A stretch of 11,046 nt of DNA from JAJRAL01 sp050015815. GTDB lineage: Archaea; Thermoplasmatota; Thermoplasmata; Methanomassiliicoccales; UBA472. Shown piece by piece: positions 1-6,087 of this stretch (position 1 is its first letter; the number at the start of each line of letters is the position of its first letter). The notes under the pieces are model-generated. The model was not told the origin of the DNA and searched no databases. It saw only the letters and a list, made by a program, of their open reading frames with translations. The stretch spans positions 1 to 11,046 of the forward strand of contig JBEKAR010000054.1 in the NCBI GenBank assembly GCA_050015815.1. Reading direction: 5' to 3'. A program made the translations under genes and the position numbers.

Positions 1-96
1 CTCCGAGACCTTGAGCTCGTCCGCGATCTCGACGAATGGCTTGCGCGAATCCTTCTTCAGTATCTCGATGATTCTCTCGTCCAAGTTGTCAATCAT
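1..96 (-). CDS. AsnC/Lrp-family transcriptional regulator, N-terminal part (cut by window edge)
   Basis: Only the first 32 codons are present; the gene runs off the left edge. The visible peptide starts MIDNLDERIIEILKKD and continues with R-K-P-F-V-E-I-A-D-E-L. This is the first half of the AsnC/Lrp winged helix-turn-helix: a leading Leu-Asp, an ILKKDSR helix, then a recognition-helix segment of the IADEL type. Family members bind DNA as dimers or octamers, often respond to amino acids, and commonly regulate their own promoters. The ATG at 96-94 is chosen because GAGGGG (108-103) lies six bases before it and a TATA box sits 69 bases upstream. The C-terminal ligand-binding (RAM) domain is outside the window, so the effector cannot be guessed. 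Confidence 0.88.
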   Translation of the reverse strand, partial: MIDNLDERIIEILKKDSRKPFVEIADELKVSE

Positions 97-138
97 CGTG
101 TTCCCCTCTTGTGATGCCCATCTTTGCGGATTTTCGTA

Positions 139-157
139 CCGTTTTTAACGTAAACGG
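139..157. promoter_or_regulatory. Palindromic candidate operator in the regulator's own promoter
   Basis: CCGTTT (139-144) and AAACGG (152-157) form a perfect 6-bp inverted repeat around a 7-base AT-rich centre. The element lies downstream of the minus-strand TATA box (165-172), over the predicted transcription start. Outer GGATT (128-132) and AATCC (161-165) extend the symmetry imperfectly. Binding here would block polymerase, as expected for negative autoregulation by an AsnC/Lrp protein. The dyad is seen in the sequence; the binding protein is inferred. Confidence 0.45.
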
Positions 158-164
158 AGGAATC

Positions 165-172
165 CTATATAA
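165..172 (-). promoter_or_regulatory. TATA box for the AsnC/Lrp-type regulator
   Basis: Read on the minus strand this is TTATATAG, a near-consensus archaeal TATA element in otherwise GC-rich DNA. An archaeal start site about 25 bases downstream would fall near 140-145, giving a leader of roughly 45-50 bases before the ATG at 96. It lies after the stop of the DUF5788-like gene, so the regulator probably has its own transcript. Confidence 0.65.
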
Positions 173-223
173 CAATTCCGAAAACTGAGGATAGCCCGTT
201 TAGTCGCCGAGACCATCTCTAGC

Positions 224-535
224 TCATCCGTTGACCTGTTTCACGAACATCAGCCAACGGCGCTCATCCTTTATCTTCGACATCAACGTCACCGCCTTGA
301 ACTGGGCGTCCGGCCCCTTCGCCCCTCTTATCCCTTCCACCGCCCGGAGGATCCCGCAAATCTCGTCGAGCAGGACGTGGGCCTGCCCCTTGCTAAGCTC
401 CTTAACCCTGAGGTCCTCCTCCAACTCTCTCGCTTTCTTGCTAAGAGCGTCGGCCAGCGATCGAGCTCCCTCGACCTCTTCGGGAGATGGGTTTGGATTG
501 GTGATGTAGGCGTAGATGACTTCTCTGAGCTTCAC
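224..535 (-). CDS. DUF5788-like archaeal protein, portion after the in-frame TAG
   Basis: This 103-codon frame starts at GTG (535-533), has GAGGG seven bases upstream, and ends in TGA. It is mostly charged helices, with a probable helical hairpin around ARELEEDLRVKEL and a C-terminal signature D-E-R-R-W-L-M-F-V-K-Q. From memory this matches the C-terminal two thirds of a small archaeal family (DUF5788, about 140 residues) of unknown function. That family should begin about 45 residues earlier. The missing N-terminus is encoded in the same frame directly upstream (673-563) and is separated only by the TAG at 562-560. The real gene may therefore span 673-224 (149 residues), with TAG read through, mutated, or bypassed by reinitiation at this GTG. 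Confidence 0.7.
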   Translation of the reverse strand: MKLREVIYAYITNPNPSPEEVEGARSLADALSKKARELEEDLRVKELSKGQAHVLLDEICGILRAVEGIRGAKGPDAQFKAVTLMSKIKDERRWLMFVKQVNG

Positions 536-559
536 CTTCTCGCCCTCTAGCAGCTCCTC

Positions 560-673
560 CTAGGGGACGAACTTGCCGAGCCAATAGAGGATGGAATGGA
601 GGCGGCTTATGATCCTCGCCCTATCTGACTCGCTCAGGGGCGACTGGTCCGCATCGAAGGCGTCGTTGATCAT
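560..673 (-). CDS. N-terminal part of the DUF5788-like protein, ending at an in-frame TAG
   Basis: The ATG at 673-671 has GGAG eight bases upstream and opens a 37-codon frame beginning MINDAFDADQSPLSESDRAR and ending S-I-L-Y-W-L-G-K-F-V-P before TAG (562-560). After TAG the same frame continues E-E-L-L-E-G-E-K-V-K-L-R-E-V into the downstream 103-codon ORF with no other stop. Together they have the expected layout of one family member: an N-terminal helix, a (V/L)G-x-x-(I/V)-P turn, then a KLREV-type segment. The TAG falls where an acidic residue is usual, so a single GAG-to-TAG change would explain it. I treat 673-224 as one gene interrupted by amber. The 37-residue peptide alone has no recognised function. 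Confidence 0.6.
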   Translation of the reverse strand: MINDAFDADQSPLSESDRARIISRLHSILYWLGKFVP

Positions 674-737
674 CGTTCACGCTCCGCTGGACGAATCATT
701 CGCCGCCGCGGCGATGTGGCGATGGCGGAGCGCGGGC

Positions 738-752
738 GTAATCAACCTTTCC
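738..752 (-). promoter_or_regulatory. Weak candidate promoter for the DUF5788-like gene
   Basis: On the minus strand GGAAAGG followed by TTGATTAC resembles a BRE plus degraded TATA element. It lies 65 bases upstream of the ATG at 673, in the 109-base gap after panE. The match is poor, and the gene could instead be read through from panE. Confidence 0.3.
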
Positions 753-782
753 ATTTTCTTCCTGGACCAGGAGAGTGTGACT

Positions 783-1682
783 CTACCTGCCCCGTCCGCG
801 ATCGATGTTCTTCACCAGGAGGTACATAGCCAAGTTCATCCTCGCCTCGATCCCCTTCTCCCGGGCGCTGCGCACGATTTCACCGGTGATTTCGTCGATC
901 TCCGTCCTCCTTCCCCGTTCGACGTCCTGGAGCATGCTCGACTTGTTCGCCGCCGTCCTCCTCAGGATCATTTCGATCCGGTCGAGCGCTTCCTCCGGCC
1001 TGATGTCGATGCCGCAGCCCTGGGCCACCGCCACCGCCTCAAGGCAGAGGTCTCTCCAGAGAAGTGTCAGGTTCTCGTCCTTGATCAGCTCGCCGTTCTT
1101 GCAGCGTGCAATAGCCGTAAGGGGATTGGCCGAGGCACTGATGACCGCCTTCATCCAGACCTCCTTCACTATGTCCTCGGTGACGAGTGAGTCCAGGCCG
1201 ACGGAATTGAAAGCCTCGGCGACCGCGTCCGCATCTTCGGTGTCGCCACCGGTCGTTCCGAAGTAGGTCTCCCCTTCTCCTGAATACACCACCTTTCCCG
1301 GCGAGGCGTACATCGCTCCGAGCGTCGTCGTTCCGAAGATCATGCCCGGCTCCTTCGCGGCCGTCCTTAGCACGCTCAGCCCGTTCTGTATCACCACGAG
1401 CCTGGCACCCTTCTCGACGATGGGCTTGACCGACGCCAAGGCCGTCCCGAGGTCCTTCGCCTTGACCGTGACGATGACTATGTCAGCCTCCTCGGATCCG
1501 TTCAGTTCCGTGGTCGCACGAGGCAGGAACACCCCCTCGACGACTCCGCTCAGAGACAGGCCGCTCTCCTCGATCGCCTTCATGTGCGCCTCTCGCCCTA
1601 CCAGGGTCACCTCGTGCCTGCGGGTCAACAGCCCGCCCACCACGCTCCCCAAGGCTCCCGCACCCAACACGATGATCCTCAT
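783..1682 (-). CDS. panE: Ketopantoate reductase (2-dehydropantoate 2-reductase)
   Basis: This NADPH-dependent enzyme reduces 2-dehydropantoate to pantoate, a cytosolic step towards coenzyme A. The 299-residue protein has the family's usual length. It opens with a Rossmann loop G-A-G-A-L-G (about residues 7-12). It then shows V-K-A-K-D, Q-N-G-L, the K-E-V-W-M-K and N-P-L-T-A-I segment holding the catalytic lysine and asparagine, and the C-terminal S-S-M-L-Q-D...T-E-I-D...G substrate motif. The frame is open upstream to 1784, but the ATG at 1682-1680 is preferred. It starts right at the Rossmann strand and overlaps the upstream AGT-EndoV stop as ATGA, implying translational coupling. The stop is TAG; readthrough would add only 28 unconvincing codons before TGA. 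Confidence 0.92.
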   Translation of the reverse strand: MRIIVLGAGALGSVVGGLLTRRHEVTLVGREAHMKAIEESGLSLSGVVEGVFLPRATTELNGSEEADIVIVTVKAKDLGTALASVKPIVEKGARLVVIQNGLSVLRTAAKEPGMIFGTTTLGAMYASPGKVVYSGEGETYFGTTGGDTEDADAVAEAFNSVGLDSLVTEDIVKEVWMKAVISASANPLTAIARCKNGELIKDENLTLLWRDLCLEAVAVAQGCGIDIRPEEALDRIEMILRRTAANKSSMLQDVERGRRTEIDEITGEIVRSAREKGIEARMNLAMYLLVKNIDRGRGR

Positions 1683-2725
1683 GACCCGCCTTCCTTGTTC
1701 ATCGCCTTCCGCTTCTCCTCGTTCGCTAGCACATGGGCGAGGCGCAGTGGCTCTGGCACGCTGTAATGCATCATCCTCTCGCATATCTCCGTCGCGGTCT
1801 CGAGCGAGACCCGATGGCCGACCGAAACATAAGTGGTCCTCTTACCCTTTCGCCCGATGGCGTAGCCTTTCAATTGCCCGTCGATCTCTACCTTGTCCCT
1901 TTCAGCGGTGAGACGGACGACCTTGCCCTCAAGCAGCGACTTCGCCGCTCCGACCGTCGCTATGTCCAGTCTGACCCCGATCTGGCAGGCGACGCCGAAC
2001 CCACGAGGATGGAGAACACCGTGCCCATCCACGAGGTATACGATGTCCTTCTTGTCCTTGATGAGCGGCCGGACCATCGGGGTCTCCCTGAACCCGAGGT
2101 AGCTCGGGACGTAAGGGAAGCGCGACTTGCATGTGCAAGTCTTGTTCTCAAGCACCCTTTCGGAGTCGGCGTCGACCACCACCATCGCCGCGTAACCTAT
2201 GTCCCCGTCATATGCCACGTCGAGCCCGGCGACCTTCGTCAGCTTGCCGAAATCGTCGGAGTCGATGACTTCGCTCCTCCAGCGCGACTGCTCATCGGCC
2301 AGCATCTTCAGGACAGGTTCTACATCGAACTCGCGGAAGAGGCGAGTGTCGAAGTTGGCGATAATCCCTTTCTCGACCTGGATGCCCTCGCCCTCAAGCA
2401 CCTCGACCTTTCGATTCGAGCCCTTTCCCGATCCGCCGTACCAGCCGACGCATCCATCGCCGTAGACCACTCTATGGCAGGGCACGCTGACGGGTGAGGC
2501 GTATGTCGCTAGTATCGCTCCGACCGCCCTTGCCGCCCTCACGTCCCCGAGCGCCTTCGCGACCTCGCCGTAGGTCGAGACACGGCCCTCAGGTATCTCT
2601 CTGACCGCGGAGAGTATCCTTTCGATGAGGTCGACGTCGTCACCGCAACTCTCGGATGTAGAGCCCGTTCTCTTCCCTCCTGATGTCGAAGAACGCCGCT
2701 CCTCCCCTGGCCGGTAGCGAGACAT
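1679..2725 (-). CDS. Bifunctional DNA repair protein: O6-alkylguanine-DNA alkyltransferase-like domain fused to endonuclease V
   Basis: Residues about 33-115 are an AGT/MGMT-type domain, with GRVSTYGEVAKALG, the arginine-finger helix A-A-R-A-V-G, and P-C-H-R-V carrying the alkyl-acceptor Cys83. A linker of about 45 residues leads to endonuclease V, with A-G-L-D-V-A-Y (Asp169), P-Y-V-P-S-Y-L-G-F-R-E-T-P (wedge plus Glu214), V-D-G-H-G-V-L-H-P-R (Asp233, His239), Lys262 and V-G-H-R (His304). The fusion would remove O6-alkyl groups and nick beside deaminated bases such as hypoxanthine. The same fusion is known from Ferroplasma acidarmanus. Residues 1-28 look unlike protein. They overlap the phosphoesterase tail (to 2640) in another frame, yet the ATG at 2725 is the only standard in-frame start, so the true start is uncertain. 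The gene ends TGA, overlapping panE by four bases. Confidence 0.9.
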   Translation of the reverse strand: MSRYRPGEERRSSTSGGKRTGSTSESCGDDVDLIERILSAVREIPEGRVSTYGEVAKALGDVRAARAVGAILATYASPVSVPCHRVVYGDGCVGWYGGSGKGSNRKVEVLEGEGIQVEKGIIANFDTRLFREFDVEPVLKMLADEQSRWRSEVIDSDDFGKLTKVAGLDVAYDGDIGYAAMVVVDADSERVLENKTCTCKSRFPYVPSYLGFRETPMVRPLIKDKKDIVYLVDGHGVLHPRGFGVACQIGVRLDIATVGAAKSLLEGKVVRLTAERDKVEIDGQLKGYAIGRKGKRTTYVSVGHRVSLETATEICERMMHYSVPEPLRLAHVLANEEKRKAMNKEGGS

Positions 2726-3349
2726 TGCTCACCGTGACCTCGCTGCTCGTCGCCGAGAAGTCCTTCCGCGATGCGCATGAGCGTGCAGCACAAGATCAGG
2801 CCTCTTTTCGATGATGACCTTCTCCATTGCGAGCGACCCCATCTCCGGGAACGCGTTCTCTCTCTCGCCAACGAGCGTCGCATGTGTTGGGGCGTAGTGC
2901 GTAAGGAGCACCAAGATGTCCGCGTTGTCCTTCACCAACAGCTCCGATATCTCGCCTATCCTCTCCCGGTAGCGTTCCCACGCTCCCGGGATGTTTGTCC
3001 TCTGCCACCAGGTTGGTCGGTCCAGGCAGCCGGTCGAGCCGACGACGCGGAGCCTGATATCGTCGACCTGGATGTCCTTCGTCTCTTCCTCCAAGAAACT
3101 GACGGGGAATCTCCTGCGGTATTCGTTGTGTTGCTCATCATACTCCTCGTTTCCGAAGACCGCGATGAGCTCGGCGTCGGAGAGCTCCCGTAGCCTTGAA
3201 ACCACCAGTCCATATGATTCGATGTCGTTCGAGTCCGTGACGTCTCCTGCAAGAAGCAAGATGTCGCACGACCTCAGGCGCTCGGCGTCCTTCTCCACGA
3301 ACGGGAGGTTCTCCTTCCCATGAACGTCGCCTAGTGCGCCGATGAGCAG
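2640..3349 (-). CDS. Calcineurin-like metallophosphoesterase with a one-base frameshift near its 3' end
   Basis: Metal-dependent phosphohydrolase fold, substrate unknown. Motifs in order are L-G-D-V-H-G (first Asp and His ligands), L-A-G-D-V-T, F-G-N-E-E-Y, L-T-H-Y-A-P and L-H-A-H-A-H. No ATG, GTG or TTG lies in frame before GDVHG. CTG at 3349-3347 follows GGAGGG with a six-base spacer and gives M-L-I-G-A-L-G-D-V-H-G, so I take it as start. GTG at 3298 would delete the first metal ligands. After HAHAHRG the frame shifts at 2770-2762 and stops at 2729. The +1 frame continues with D-F-S-A-T, then V-S-N-V-S-L-P-A-R and F-F-D-I-R, to TGA at 2642-2640, a typical family C-terminus. One missing base in GGAAGG would explain this, giving 236 residues if restored. 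All catalytic motifs precede the break. Confidence 0.75.
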
Positions 3350-3382
3350 GTCCGTCCCTCCGTCCGGTTTGGATCGCTCCTT

Positions 3383-3880
3383 TCAATGTTTCCCGAACTT
3401 GTTCCAGTTCACGAGCTTCTTCATTTCTTTCCGGGGCCTCGCCACCGGATCCTCGTCCGGATAGCCGAGGGTCATGCAGACTGTCACCTGCTTTCCGCTC
3501 GGAACGCCCAGATAGGAGGCCATCTTCTCAGGGTCGAATGCCCCGATCCAGCAGGTGCCGAGTCCGTGCTCGACCGCCGCCAGGGCTATGTGCTCGAGGG
3601 CGATCGCGACATCCACCTTTACCCACTTCTGGCCTGAATCGTCGATCGCCGCGATGAAGGCGGAGCACTCCCCGACGAACTTCTGCTCCTTGCATATCGG
3701 CACGAGCCCCATCTTCGTCTTGGGATCCGTCACGACCACAAGCTGCCATGGCTGTTTGTTCGCCCCGGAGGGCGCGAGCCGCGCCATTTCCAGTATATCG
3801 TCTAGGAGATCGCGGGGTATCTCCTTGTCTTTGTACTTCCTGATGCTTCGGCGCTTTCGCACTGCCGTGGAAACGTCCAG
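3383..3880 (-). CDS. Nitroreductase-family FMN oxidoreductase
   Basis: Small FMN-dependent NAD(P)H oxidoreductase, normally a cytosolic homodimer; the physiological substrate is not evident. The N-terminal R-K-R-R-S-I-R-K-Y-K-D-K-E-I-P is the classic FMN-phosphate-binding start of the family. It is followed by A-P-S-G-A-N-K-Q-P-W-Q, then A-L-E-H-I-A-L-A-A-V-E-H-G-L-G-T-C-W-I-G, and a C-terminal L-G-Y-P sheet element. GTG at 3862 would start directly at the arginines. CTG at 3880-3878 gives M-D-V-S-T-A-V-R-K-R-R-S, the usual family N-terminus, and sits seven bases after GGGGGG, so I prefer it (165 residues). It appears to be first gene of the minus-strand cluster; its TGA lies 33 bases before the phosphoesterase start. 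Confidence 0.88.
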   Translation of the reverse strand: MDVSTAVRKRRSIRKYKDKEIPRDLLDDILEMARLAPSGANKQPWQLVVVTDPKTKMGLVPICKEQKFVGECSAFIAAIDDSGQKWVKVDVAIALEHIALAAVEHGLGTCWIGAFDPEKMASYLGVPSGKQVTVCMTLGYPDEDPVARPRKEMKKLVNWNKFGKH

Positions 3881-3944
3881 ATCAATTCCCCCCAGGTGCA
3901 GAATCCTCTGCGCCCTTTCGTATTGCCGCCCCCGGTAGAAAGCC

Positions 3945-3961
3945 CTTTGCGCGGGGCAAAG
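3945..3961. promoter_or_regulatory. Inverted repeat between the divergent nitroreductase and COG1313 genes
   Basis: CTTTGC and GCAAAG form 6-bp arms around five G/C bases in the 114-base divergent spacer. It lies just upstream of GTTTAGT (3962-3968), a weak TATA-like element about 27 bases before the ATG at 3995. Its position suits an operator, but the match could be chance. Confidence 0.3.
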
Positions 3962-3994
3962 CGTTTAGTCAATAGAAGGATAAGGGAACCCAGA

Positions 3995-5023
3995 ATGGAA
4001 CCGCTCCGCCGCTACTGGTCGATCCTCAAGGGGACCGAGTCGCCAGCGTACATCAAGGCGAAAGCGCGGGGGGTCGATTTTTCCTCGAAGATGAGCGACA
4101 GGCAGCTATGGAAGCTGCACGACAGCGCCGTCTCCGCCCCGGGACGAGAGGGTGAGGGGAAGGGCGATCTGCCGTCGTTGAAGCTTCTCCTGACCAGGCG
4201 AATGCTGAAGAACTGCGAGCTCTGCGAGAACCGGTGCGGGGTCGACAGATCGAAGGGCGAGAAGGGAGAATGCGGCGTCGGCCCGGCGAAGATCGCGAGC
4301 ATGTTCCTCCACCACGGTGAGGAGGCGCCCCTCGTGCCTTCGTTCACCGTCTTCTTCTCCGGTTGCAACCTTGATTGCGCCTTCTGCCAGAACTTCGACA
4401 TCTCGACCGACCCGGGCGCTGGCAGGGAGGTGCCACCGGAGAGCCTGGCAAGGCGCATCGAGAACCTGACCGACGTGGGGCAGGCGGGCTTCCACGTCAG
4501 CCTCGTCAGCGATTGGGGCGAGAAAGCGCGCAACGTCAACTGGGTCGGGGGAGAACCGACGCCGAACATCGAGTTCGTGCTACTGGTGCTTGAGGAATGC
4601 AAGGCGAACATTCCCCAGGTCTGGAACTCGAACATGTACATGTCCGAGGACTGCATGAGGCTGCTTGACGGCGTGGTCGACGTGTATCTCTCGGACTTCA
4701 AGTACGGCAACGACGAGTGCGCGAGGCGGCTCTCAGGCGTCGACCATTACTTCTCCATCGTCTCGCGCAACCACCAACTCGCTGCGAAGAGCGCCGACAT
4801 GATCGTTCGGCACCTCATGCTGCCTGGGCATCTGGAGTGCTGCACGAAGCCGGTGCTTCGTTGGCTCGCGAACACTCTGCCCGGTGCGCTCGTCAACGTT
4901 ATGGATCAGTACCGCCCCATGCATCGTGCCGCAGAGTTCTCAGAGCTCAGGTCCATGGTCCCCAGGGGGGATTACGAAGAGGCCATCGCCCTGGCGAGGA
5001 AGCTCAAGCTCATCCTGGTCTAG
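3995..5023 (+). CDS. PflX-like (COG1313) radical SAM iron-sulfur protein
   Basis: This 342-residue cytosolic protein belongs to the radical SAM superfamily, related to pyruvate formate-lyase activases. The cluster motif is S-G-C-N-L-D-C-A-F-C (Cys124, Cys128, Cys131). An N-terminal four-cysteine segment (Cys74, 77, 81, 93) precedes it, and N-V-N-W-V-G-G-E-P-T-P near residues 180-190 is the glycine-rich SAM-binding motif typical of COG1313. About 70 residues before the first cysteines are helical and charged. The frame is open back to 3896, but ATG at 3995 is preferred because the upstream codons are intergenic-like and proline-rich. No glycyl-radical enzyme partner lies in the window, so the substrate is unknown. 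The stop is TAG, with an in-frame TGA 11 codons further on. Confidence 0.87.
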   Translation: MEPLRRYWSILKGTESPAYIKAKARGVDFSSKMSDRQLWKLHDSAVSAPGREGEGKGDLPSLKLLLTRRMLKNCELCENRCGVDRSKGEKGECGVGPAKIASMFLHHGEEAPLVPSFTVFFSGCNLDCAFCQNFDISTDPGAGREVPPESLARRIENLTDVGQAGFHVSLVSDWGEKARNVNWVGGEPTPNIEFVLLVLEECKANIPQVWNSNMYMSEDCMRLLDGVVDVYLSDFKYGNDECARRLSGVDHYFSIVSRNHQLAAKSADMIVRHLMLPGHLECCTKPVLRWLANTLPGALVNVMDQYRPMHRAAEFSELRSMVPRGDYEEAIALARKLKLILV

Positions 5024-5097
5024 GCCTTCGCGCTCTTCTTCTTGTCGTCCACCAGATGAACCACGCGCTGCGGACGGTCAATGTGACTGGTGTGCAT
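5020..5097 (-). CDS. Possible 25-residue small basic protein
   Basis: The ATG at 5097-5095 has GGAG with a six-base spacer and opens a 25-codon frame, MHTSHIDRPQRVVHL followed by V-D-D-K-K-K-S-A-K-A. It ends in TAG, sharing the palindrome CTAG (5020-5023) with the COG1313 stop on the other strand. It occupies most of an otherwise gene-free stretch of 148 bases. The good ribosome site and basic tail favour a real microprotein, but so short a frame can arise by chance. I recognise no family. Confidence 0.3.
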   Translation of the reverse strand: MHTSHIDRPQRVVHLVDDKKKSAKA

Positions 5098-5121
5098 CTC
5101 GGGCTCCGCTGAACGTGCCGC

Positions 5122-5133
5122 CTCCCTAAAAAG
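5122..5133 (+). promoter_or_regulatory. Weak candidate promoter for the prepilin peptidase gene
   Basis: The A-rich run in CTCCCTAAAAAGATTACC is the only TATA-like element in the gap before the prepilin peptidase. It lies about 40-50 bases before TTG 5172 and 70-80 before ATG 5202, and it is not a consensus box. Confidence 0.28.
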
Positions 5134-5201
5134 ATTACCCAGGAACAGGCTCGCCAGAGAGCATAGAATCATTGATATCCGGCCATCTCGATGCGAATGC
5201 G

Positions 5202-6083
5202 ATGGAGCTCCTGGACATCACGCGGCTGGCGATGGCGCTGGTGGTGTGCAGCCTGGCCTCCTACAGCGACTGGAAGAGGCGCGAGGCCTCGGACCTCCAC
5301 TGGATCGTGCTCGGTGCGGCGGGGTTGGTGTTCATCGCGATCGACCTCGCCGCGAGAGGAGCCGATCCGCTCTACTATCTTTTCCTCTTCCCGATCGGCT
5401 TCGTCTTCCTCGATTTCTTCTGGGACCGGAAGGAGATGTTCGAGGACGGGGTCCATCCTCTGCCGATCGTCCTCTACGCCCTGAGCATCCTGACGATAGG
5501 CACCATGATCTTCCTTCGAGGAAACGAGATACTAACCTGGCAGCTGACCGCGGTCATCGTGATGTTCGCGTTCTTCGCGCTGCTCTACTGGCTCAACGTG
5601 ATCAAGGGCGGTGCCGATGCGAAGGCGCTCATCGCGCTCTCGATCGTCTTCCCTTTCTACCCGATCATCGGTGGCCTTCCGCTCATCCATATCCCGACGG
5701 AGCTCGCATCCGCGGTGTTCCCGTTCTCGCTCCTAATACTCTTCAACGCCGCGCTCCTCTCGATCTCCATTCCCGTTGGCCTCTTTCTGTACAATCTGGC
5801 GAGGGGCGACGTCAAGTTCCCCGCGATGATGGTAGGGTACCGCACTTCGGTGGACGAGGCCTTGAGGAAGTTCGTCTGGCCGATGGAGAGGGCGGGGAAT
5901 GACAAGAGGCTCCGCTACTTCCCCAAGGAGGATGACGACGAGAAGAAAATCCTGGAGGAACTGAAGCAGGCGGGGGCGGGAAGGATCTGGGTCACGCCGA
6001 AGATCCCGTTCCTGATTCCCATCACCATCGGTATCGTATTCTCCGCCGTCATCGGCAACATAGTCATGCTATTCCTGCATTGA
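5202..6083 (+). CDS. Archaeal prepilin/preflagellin peptidase (A24 family, FlaK/PibD-like)
   Basis: Integral membrane aspartate protease that would cut class III signal peptides of archaellins and type IV pilins at the cytoplasmic face. The 293-residue protein has about six hydrophobic segments. The first catalytic aspartate is in S-Y-S-D-W-K-R-R-E-A-S-D (residue 23), just after the first membrane segment. The second is in G-G-A-D-A-K-A-L (residue 139), an archaeal variant of the GxGD motif. A cytoplasmic acidic loop (D-D-D-E-K-K) precedes the last membrane segment, fitting the longer A24 forms with an extra C-terminal domain. ATG 5202 places the first helix at the N-terminus; TTG 5172 would add ten residues. 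No pilin or archaellin gene is nearby. The TGA stop lies four bases from the convergent amrS stop. Confidence 0.88.
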   Translation: MELLDITRLAMALVVCSLASYSDWKRREASDLHWIVLGAAGLVFIAIDLAARGADPLYYLFLFPIGFVFLDFFWDRKEMFEDGVHPLPIVLYALSILTIGTMIFLRGNEILTWQLTAVIVMFAFFALLYWLNVIKGGADAKALIALSIVFPFYPIIGGLPLIHIPTELASAVFPFSLLILFNAALLSISIPVGLFLYNLARGDVKFPAMMVGYRTSVDEALRKFVWPMERAGNDKRLRYFPKEDDDEKKILEELKQAGAGRIWVTPKIPFLIPITIGIVFSAVIGNIVMLFLH

Positions 6084-6087
6084 GTAG

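Noticed and set aside
753..775. CCTGG-T-CCAGG inverted repeat just after panE as a terminator
   Set aside because: A one-base loop cannot form a stable hairpin, and no T-run follows on the minus strand.
674..782. Possible RNA gene between panE and the DUF5788-like gene
   Set aside because: No tRNA arms, conserved boxes or convincing long stem could be traced by eye in this 109-base gap.
1733..2497. Plus-strand ORF of 254 codons opposite the AGT-EndoV gene
   Set aside because: It lies entirely within a gene with clear catalytic motifs on the other strand and has no family-like sequence of its own.
3138..3386. ATG at 3386 overlapping the nitroreductase stop as ATGA
   Set aside because: The overlap looks like a coupled start, but this frame gives an Arg-rich peptide and is not the phosphoesterase frame. 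It would only matter if an undetected indel lies near 3350-3380.
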